Part shown: positions 7,801 through 10,860 of the stretch, piece after piece
Layout: the number at the start of each line of letters is the position of its first letter
Numbering within the stretch: the first letter of the stretch is position 1
Source of the DNA: an uncultured Paraprevotella sp.
GTDB lineage: Bacteria; Bacteroidota; Bacteroidia; Bacteroidales; Bacteroidaceae
Reading direction: 5' to 3'
Length of the DNA stretch: 10,860 nucleotides
Assembly: GCA_900766785.1 (NCBI GenBank)
Contig: CAAFWT010000109.1
Location: forward strand, 1-10,860
Position numbers and translations under genes: made by a program
The notes under the pieces: model-generated
What the model saw: only the letters and a program-made list of their open reading frames with translations
What the model was told of the DNA's origin: nothing
The model's database searches: none

Positions 7801-10392
7801 ATCCCCGGTTACGACAAGACATCCCACCTCAGCATAGGATTCACACCTCGGTACGTAAAGGAACACGTGCGACAGTTCTCTCTGCTGGATATTGACCACA
7901 TTTACCACGAAGACACTAACGGCAAGGAAGCTGTTCCTCTGCTGGTACGAGGAGCCAGAATCCAGGGAGCCTCGGGACAGAAGACCTTAAAAGCATCTGC
8001 CAAGAAGTCCCGAATCAGCACGTATGACAACGTAAAGGAAGTGATAGTCGCAGGAAGGATTGCTGGTCTCGACCGTAATAGCGTCAATGCCACATTTGCA
8101 AGTACGAAAATGGAAGTTGAGGAGGCAGATGATGCTGAAGAGATGGACATGAACAGCAGCCTGCGCACCCATCTCGAGGAAACGGCCTTCTATATGCCCC
8201 GATTGCGCACCGATGAACAAGGGCAACTGAAAATCAGTTTCACTCTGCCCGAGAGCATGACCAGATGGCATCTGCTCGGCATGGCACATACGGCCGACAT
8301 GCTGACAGGCATACTGGACACCACCATCGTAGCGGAAAAGGAACTGATGGCCGAACTGCATCTGCCTCGATTCCTCAGGGACGGAGACCAAGGGACATTG
8401 ACGGCAAGCATCAGAAACAGAAGTCAGAACTGCCAGCGGGGCAAAGCCACCCTGGCTGTCTATGATACAGAAAGCGAGAAGGAACTCATGCGCAAATCTG
8501 TTCGGTTTGAACTGGACGCCCTGTCAGACACCACCTTCCTCTTCCCGTATTCTGGAAATATGGAGCATCCCGCCATCACCGTCAAGTGGGTGGCTCAGGG
8601 AGAAGACTTCAGCGATGGCGAGCAACGATATTTGCCTGTATTATCCGACATGCAGAACATCACGGAGACTAAGGTTTTCAGTCTCAGAACGCCAGGGACA
8701 CACACCATAGACCTGAGCAAGCTCTTTGCACACGACAGCGAGAAAGCAGTCAACAGATCGCTTGTCATAGAGTACACCCGCGACCCCAAGTGGCTGGCCA
8801 TCCAGACGCTCCCCTCCATGGCATCACCCCGATGGAAGGATGCGCTCAGCCTCACCTCTGCATATTATGCCGGAGCCACCGCCTACAGCATCGGTCAGAA
8901 GTTCCCCGAGGTGGAAGAAGCCATCAGGGAATGGAACCAGACAGACACCACCATGCTGGAGAGTCCGCTTACTAGGAACCAGGAACTGACCAATATCATC
9001 CTGCAGGAGACACTTTGGGCACTGGAAGCCAACAACGAACGCATGCACAGACAACGGTTGGCCACACTCTTCCACGACGTGACACAGGAACACTACCGCA
9101 TGACCATGCTGAATGCCCTGAAGAATCTGCAATATCCCAATGGCTCGTTTGCATGGTATCCTGGCATGACGGGAAGCATATTCATCACCCAGAATGTAGC
9201 GTGTCAACTGGCAAGACTCTATGCCCAGACTGACAACGAGATGCCCATCCAGAGGGAGATGCGTCAGCAGGCCTTCAAATTCTTACTCCAGGAAATGGCA
9301 AAGGACATGAGAGCCACCGACAAAGAGGACGAGCAAAGACTCCTGAACAGGCATCTGAACACGCTTTATGCCATTGGACTGACCGACTATCGGCAGATGC
9401 TGACGTCCCAAGAAAAAGCTGACATCCAGAGCATGATCAGTATGCTCAAGAAGTATGCAAGCAAGACGGACCGGGAAGAACGTGCCCTGGCTGCCATTGT
9501 CCTTCATCAGTATGGCGAAGAGAAACAAGCCACAAGTCTGATGAACCGTCTGCACGCCCTGCTCCAGCAGCCCGATGGGATGCATCTGGCTTACCCAAGC
9601 AACAGCCAGAACATGGACCGCAAGACCAGCGAACATGTGCTCATGATGGAGGCCATCCGCATGATAGAACCTCAAGATACCGCCACGCTCTGCGCCATGC
9701 AGGAATGGCTTGTGGGCATGAAGCATACACGAGAGTGGGACCATGCGGCGCAGGCTGCCGATGCCATATACGCATTGCTCAACACCGATGCACAATTCCT
9801 ACGGGGAACAGACAAGATTACCCTTCGTGCAGGCCAAAAGTCCACCAGCATCAGCACACCCAATACTAGACTGGGCTATGTGCGCCAGTGGGTGGAAGCA
9901 GAAGGTGCACCTCAGGAACTGTTGGTAGAAAAGACAAGCCAGAATCTCTCCTACGGAGCCGTATATGCTCAGTATCAGATTCCCGCACAGGACACCGAGG
10001 CGCAACATGAGGGCCTCCGTATCCGACGTGATCTGAGTAGCACGGAACATCTTCAGGTGGGCGACAGGGTGCACGTGAGATACACCATCACTGCCGACCG
10101 CGACTATGAGTTCGTACGTCTGCTGGCACCACGCCCAGCTTCTACCGAACCAGACACTCAACGTTCTGGTTTCCGGTTCTCGGGTGGGATGGCATTCTAT
10201 CATGCCGTTCATGATGCCAGTTCTGAATACTTCATCGAAAGTCTGACACGTGGCACACACATCGTAGAGGAAGACTGGCTCATCACAAACGAAGGTACGT
10301 TTGCACTGCCATCAGCCCTCCTGCAATGCCTTTATGCCCCCGACTATCAGGCTCATACAGAAGGGAAAAGCATAACAACAACGTCAAAATGA
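4840..10392 (+). CDS. Secreted alpha-2-macroglobulin-like protein lacking the thioester motif
   Basis: An 1850-residue protein of the bacterial alpha-2-macroglobulin (MG) family, longer than E. coli YfhM or YfaS. Residues 1-26 form a signal peptide (KVLLVLTLFLALSSSAWG, cleavage likely after Gly26) without a lipobox cysteine, so a periplasmic or secreted product is expected. Residues about 30-270 are a helical N-terminal region; 281-390 look MG1-like. DQKTGEPMPGVHIEV near 423-437 is carboxypeptidase-regulatory-like. MG2 starts near 505 (TTDRSIYRPGQ, 507-517), with further MG-type beta domains to about 1080. An acidic linker (about 1091-1103) takes the place of a bait region. The A2M core follows at about 1110-1200 (AFYMPRLRTDEQG, MTRWHLLGMAHT), then an alpha-alpha toroid (about 1310-1650, with LQYPNGSFAWYPG at 1430-1442) and a C-terminal domain ending in QCLYAPDY. 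No CxEQ occurs; the usual thioester position after LPSM (1324-1327) is replaced by ASPRWKDALS. Covalent trapping of proteases is therefore not expected. Start lies 2 bp after the ridA stop (TAAGGATG). Confidence 0.88.
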   Translation: MSKQGHIGKVLLVLTLFLALSSSAWGQGRALPLVNLLEQFHRTEDITPDRFYDNVDTLRMVIKRQDDATSKAIYQATLAHLLMLNTHRATSPHHQTESPSDSIREWSYMDYISYASLLYREALGNMELLHQAKAKEWIPLVKRGKDEDIYRGDMLSVVWRAMTRDLNAWIREVKGLPTADSVAAFYNRHGLREAALCTQLESVWESKDPSPKEKLLALRQEYSDLEAGIEVYLKLASARLSDRDKQGQDRLSWLEEARNKWPRSPWEGNLENLHRDIQSPEINVSWPRIAYPQDTIQIPIRTKNIRNIKLSVYQLPSDFNNHQQDADEQDEKKLLKKVRKQGQRTWDTCLQLHKDGSKAEVFQDTIDWYSPDCGLYAVVLEASTDAPLDNKPQPQVCMMRISRIGLYNQVLQDNSIRMTAVDQKTGEPMPGVHIEVSKKSDFENDYTPISTLTTDAEGCALLGKAGDEDNLYIKVSRAKDNALLRQRLSYWTNSGPRKEETERHMVITTDRSIYRPGQKIMMSAVAYSQKGWDAEVIPNKEYNIVLYDGNRKTVWSKKCKTDEMGVLADSITLPSTCLPGEYNITNRDHSDAYIRVEEYVRPTFRVELSQPEEPALDADSVNIEGKVLTYSGIPVTNARITGSYRWTYSWWLRYLGKEVSENIDTLWTNEEGQFELSIPVKSNADDLKLGRVLALSVDALSPQGETQQGDIRVHLCSTPLRLTGGISKFLCKEKLTPWTLSLFSRTDQSVKGSINCRIIQDGKEKKNFIIQAGVPTLPVELKEMESGWYELHATANIQGDTASWNSKFELNSLHDTVLYHHEKLHLESIQGTFSEGKAGQIQIGTSLRDAWMRITAECAQSMVIDTLVHLSNTLQTWDIPYRKEYGQGIHICSILFHEGDMETCSATLKQEQPNYKLSMHWDSFRDHLHPGQKEEWTLTIKHPDGRPAAANLTASLYDASLDALSKHQLRMAIKRPYRIPSRLVWQDIPGYDKTSHLSIGFTPRYVKEHVRQFSLLDIDHIYHEDTNGKEAVPLLVRGARIQGASGQKTLKASAKKSRISTYDNVKEVIVAGRIAGLDRNSVNATFASTKMEVEEADDAEEMDMNSSLRTHLEETAFYMPRLRTDEQGQLKISFTLPESMTRWHLLGMAHTADMLTGILDTTIVAEKELMAELHLPRFLRDGDQGTLTASIRNRSQNCQRGKATLAVYDTESEKELMRKSVRFELDALSDTTFLFPYSGNMEHPAITVKWVAQGEDFSDGEQRYLPVLSDMQNITETKVFSLRTPGTHTIDLSKLFAHDSEKAVNRSLVIEYTRDPKWLAIQTLPSMASPRWKDALSLTSAYYAGATAYSIGQKFPEVEEAIREWNQTDTTMLESPLTRNQELTNIILQETLWALEANNERMHRQRLATLFHDVTQEHYRMTMLNALKNLQYPNGSFAWYPGMTGSIFITQNVACQLARLYAQTDNEMPIQREMRQQAFKFLLQEMAKDMRATDKEDEQRLLNRHLNTLYAIGLTDYRQMLTSQEKADIQSMISMLKKYASKTDREERALAAIVLHQYGEEKQATSLMNRLHALLQQPDGMHLAYPSNSQNMDRKTSEHVLMMEAIRMIEPQDTATLCAMQEWLVGMKHTREWDHAAQAADAIYALLNTDAQFLRGTDKITLRAGQKSTSISTPNTRLGYVRQWVEAEGAPQELLVEKTSQNLSYGAVYAQYQIPAQDTEAQHEGLRIRRDLSSTEHLQVGDRVHVRYTITADRDYEFVRLLAPRPASTEPDTQRSGFRFSGGMAFYHAVHDASSEYFIESLTRGTHIVEEDWLITNEGTFALPSALLQCLYAPDYQAHTEGKSITTTSK

Positions 10393-10530
10393 AGATAAAA
10401 AAAAGGTTTTTAATAAGAAAAAAACGTTTCTTTTTGCACGTTCTTTAAGAAAGCACTACTTTTGTGAAACTAAAGTCAATATTCGATATAATCGAAAACC
10501 GAACCAACGCTAACAATAAAACAGAAGTAT
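10393..10530 (+). other. AT-rich intergenic region between the macroglobulin and fasciclin genes
   Basis: This 138-bp gap starts with runs of A and T (A8 near 10398, A7 near 10418, T5 at 10431-10435) and then holds the next promoter-like pair. No GC-rich stem followed by a T-run is visible. AAGAAA (10415-10420) could pair weakly with TTTCTT (10427-10432), which is too AT-rich to call a terminator with confidence. Confidence 0.45.
10433..10464 (+). promoter_or_regulatory. Putative Bacteroidetes-type promoter of the fasciclin lipoprotein gene
   Basis: TTTG at 10433-10436 and TACTTTTG at 10457-10464 match the -33/-7 consensus (TTTG, TAnnTTTG) fully, with a 20-base spacer. This is the best of the three promoter-like pairs in the window. 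Transcription would begin near 10471, giving a leader of about 60 bases. The spacer contains TTCTT-T-AAGAA (10441-10451), a short dyad that might bind a regulator, though such AT-rich symmetry arises easily by chance. Confidence 0.65.
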
Positions 10531-10836
10531 ATGAAGAAACTTATTGGACTGGTGCTTGCTCTTTCAACCATGGTCTTGGTTGGATGCACCGAAGATGTAG
10601 ACACGTCTGCACGATATGTCTTTAAGGAGAAGACCATCACAGACTACCTTACGCTCCACGAAGAATATGACGAGTACGTCAAATTGCTAAAGACGACTCC
10701 CGTCAGCACTATGTCGGAGACAAAAGTATTCCAGTTGCTCTCTGCACGAGGAAATTACACCGTGTTTGCCCCCACCAATGAGGCTATACAGATTTATCTG
10801 GACACCCTTTATTCCAAGGGTACCATCACAGAACCA
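10531..10836 (+). CDS. Fasciclin (FAS1) domain lipoprotein, 3' part missing
   Basis: The first 102 codons of a gene cut by the contig end. Residues 1-18 are a lipoprotein signal (MKKLIGLVLALSTMVLVG) with the lipobox LVGC, and Cys19 is the predicted lipidation site, so the product is anchored in the outer or inner membrane. From about residue 36 a FAS1 domain begins (TITDYLTLHEEYDEYVKLLK), and YTVFAPTNEAI at 76-86 is the conserved FAS1 H1 box. FAS1 domains act in adhesion or in binding surface partners. In Bacteroidetes such lipoproteins sometimes accompany SusC/SusD-like outer-membrane pairs, which could lie beyond the end here (inference). It has its own promoter-like pair, separate from the peptidase operon. 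Coding sequence is reported to 10836 because the following eight codons are adapter-derived. Confidence 0.85.
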
Positions 10837-10860
10837 AGATCGGAAGAGCACACGTCTGAA
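10837..10860 (+). other. Illumina TruSeq adapter remnant at contig end
   Basis: The final 24 bases begin AGATCGGAAGAGCACACGTC and continue TGAA, identical to the start of the standard Illumina TruSeq read-1 adapter as I know it. They are flush with the end of the window and would add RSEEHTSE to the fasciclin protein in frame. A 24-base exact match at a contig end is not plausibly biological; it is untrimmed read-through carried into the assembly. Confidence 0.96.

Noticed and set aside
10398..10435. Possible terminator after the macroglobulin gene
   Set aside because: Only A/T runs with a weak AT-only stem are present; there is no GC-rich hairpin before a T-run, so I do not call it.
1..10860. 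CRISPR arrays, insertion sequences, tRNA or rRNA genes
   Set aside because: No regularly spaced repeats, transposase-like frames, cloverleaf or rRNA-like sequence were seen; the only clear repeat is the in-gene duplication in ilvA.

Overview
The window looks like the end of a metagenomic or draft-genome contig from a Bacteroidales bacterium, most likely a Prevotella/Segatella-like gut or oral organism. The evidence is: three promoter-like pairs of the Bacteroidetes form (a TTTG- or CTTG-type -33 element and a TAnnTTTG -7 element); weak or absent Shine-Dalgarno sequences at most starts; A-rich leaders; a Bacteroidetes-style alpha-2-macroglobulin; and a fasciclin-domain lipoprotein. Genus is an inference from general character, not from a search.

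Layout. Positions 1-221 carry no supportable gene, only short dyad symmetries. Positions 222-1406 (minus) encode a PatB/MalY-type PLP-dependent C-S lyase. The 296-bp gap 1407-1702 is a divergent control region with one promoter-like pair facing each way and a stem-loop in each leader. From 1703 to 10392 (plus) four genes are packed as one apparent operon: pepD-type dipeptidase, threonine ammonia-lyase (7-bp overlap with pepD), RidA-family imine deaminase (13-bp gap), and an 1850-residue secreted alpha-2-macroglobulin-like protein (2-bp gap). A 138-bp AT-rich gap with a third promoter-like pair precedes a fasciclin-domain lipoprotein gene that runs off the end.

How the genes fit together. PepD releases amino acids from dipeptides. 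Threonine ammonia-lyase, and probably the divergent C-S lyase, generate reactive enamine/imine intermediates (2-aminocrotonate, 2-aminoacrylate), which RidA hydrolyses to the keto acid and ammonia. That part is a coherent amino-acid catabolism module. The macroglobulin is an odd fourth member. It lacks the CxEQ thioester motif, so it resembles the YfaS-like thioester-less class rather than the PbpC-linked YfhM class.

Most notable points. The last 24 bases (10837-10860) match the start of the Illumina TruSeq adapter, so the contig tail and the last eight apparent codons of the final gene are artefact. The threonine ammonia-lyase C-terminus carries a diverged in-frame tandem duplication of 66 bp. 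I see no mobile element, CRISPR array, RNA gene, or clearly novel defence or biosynthetic system.
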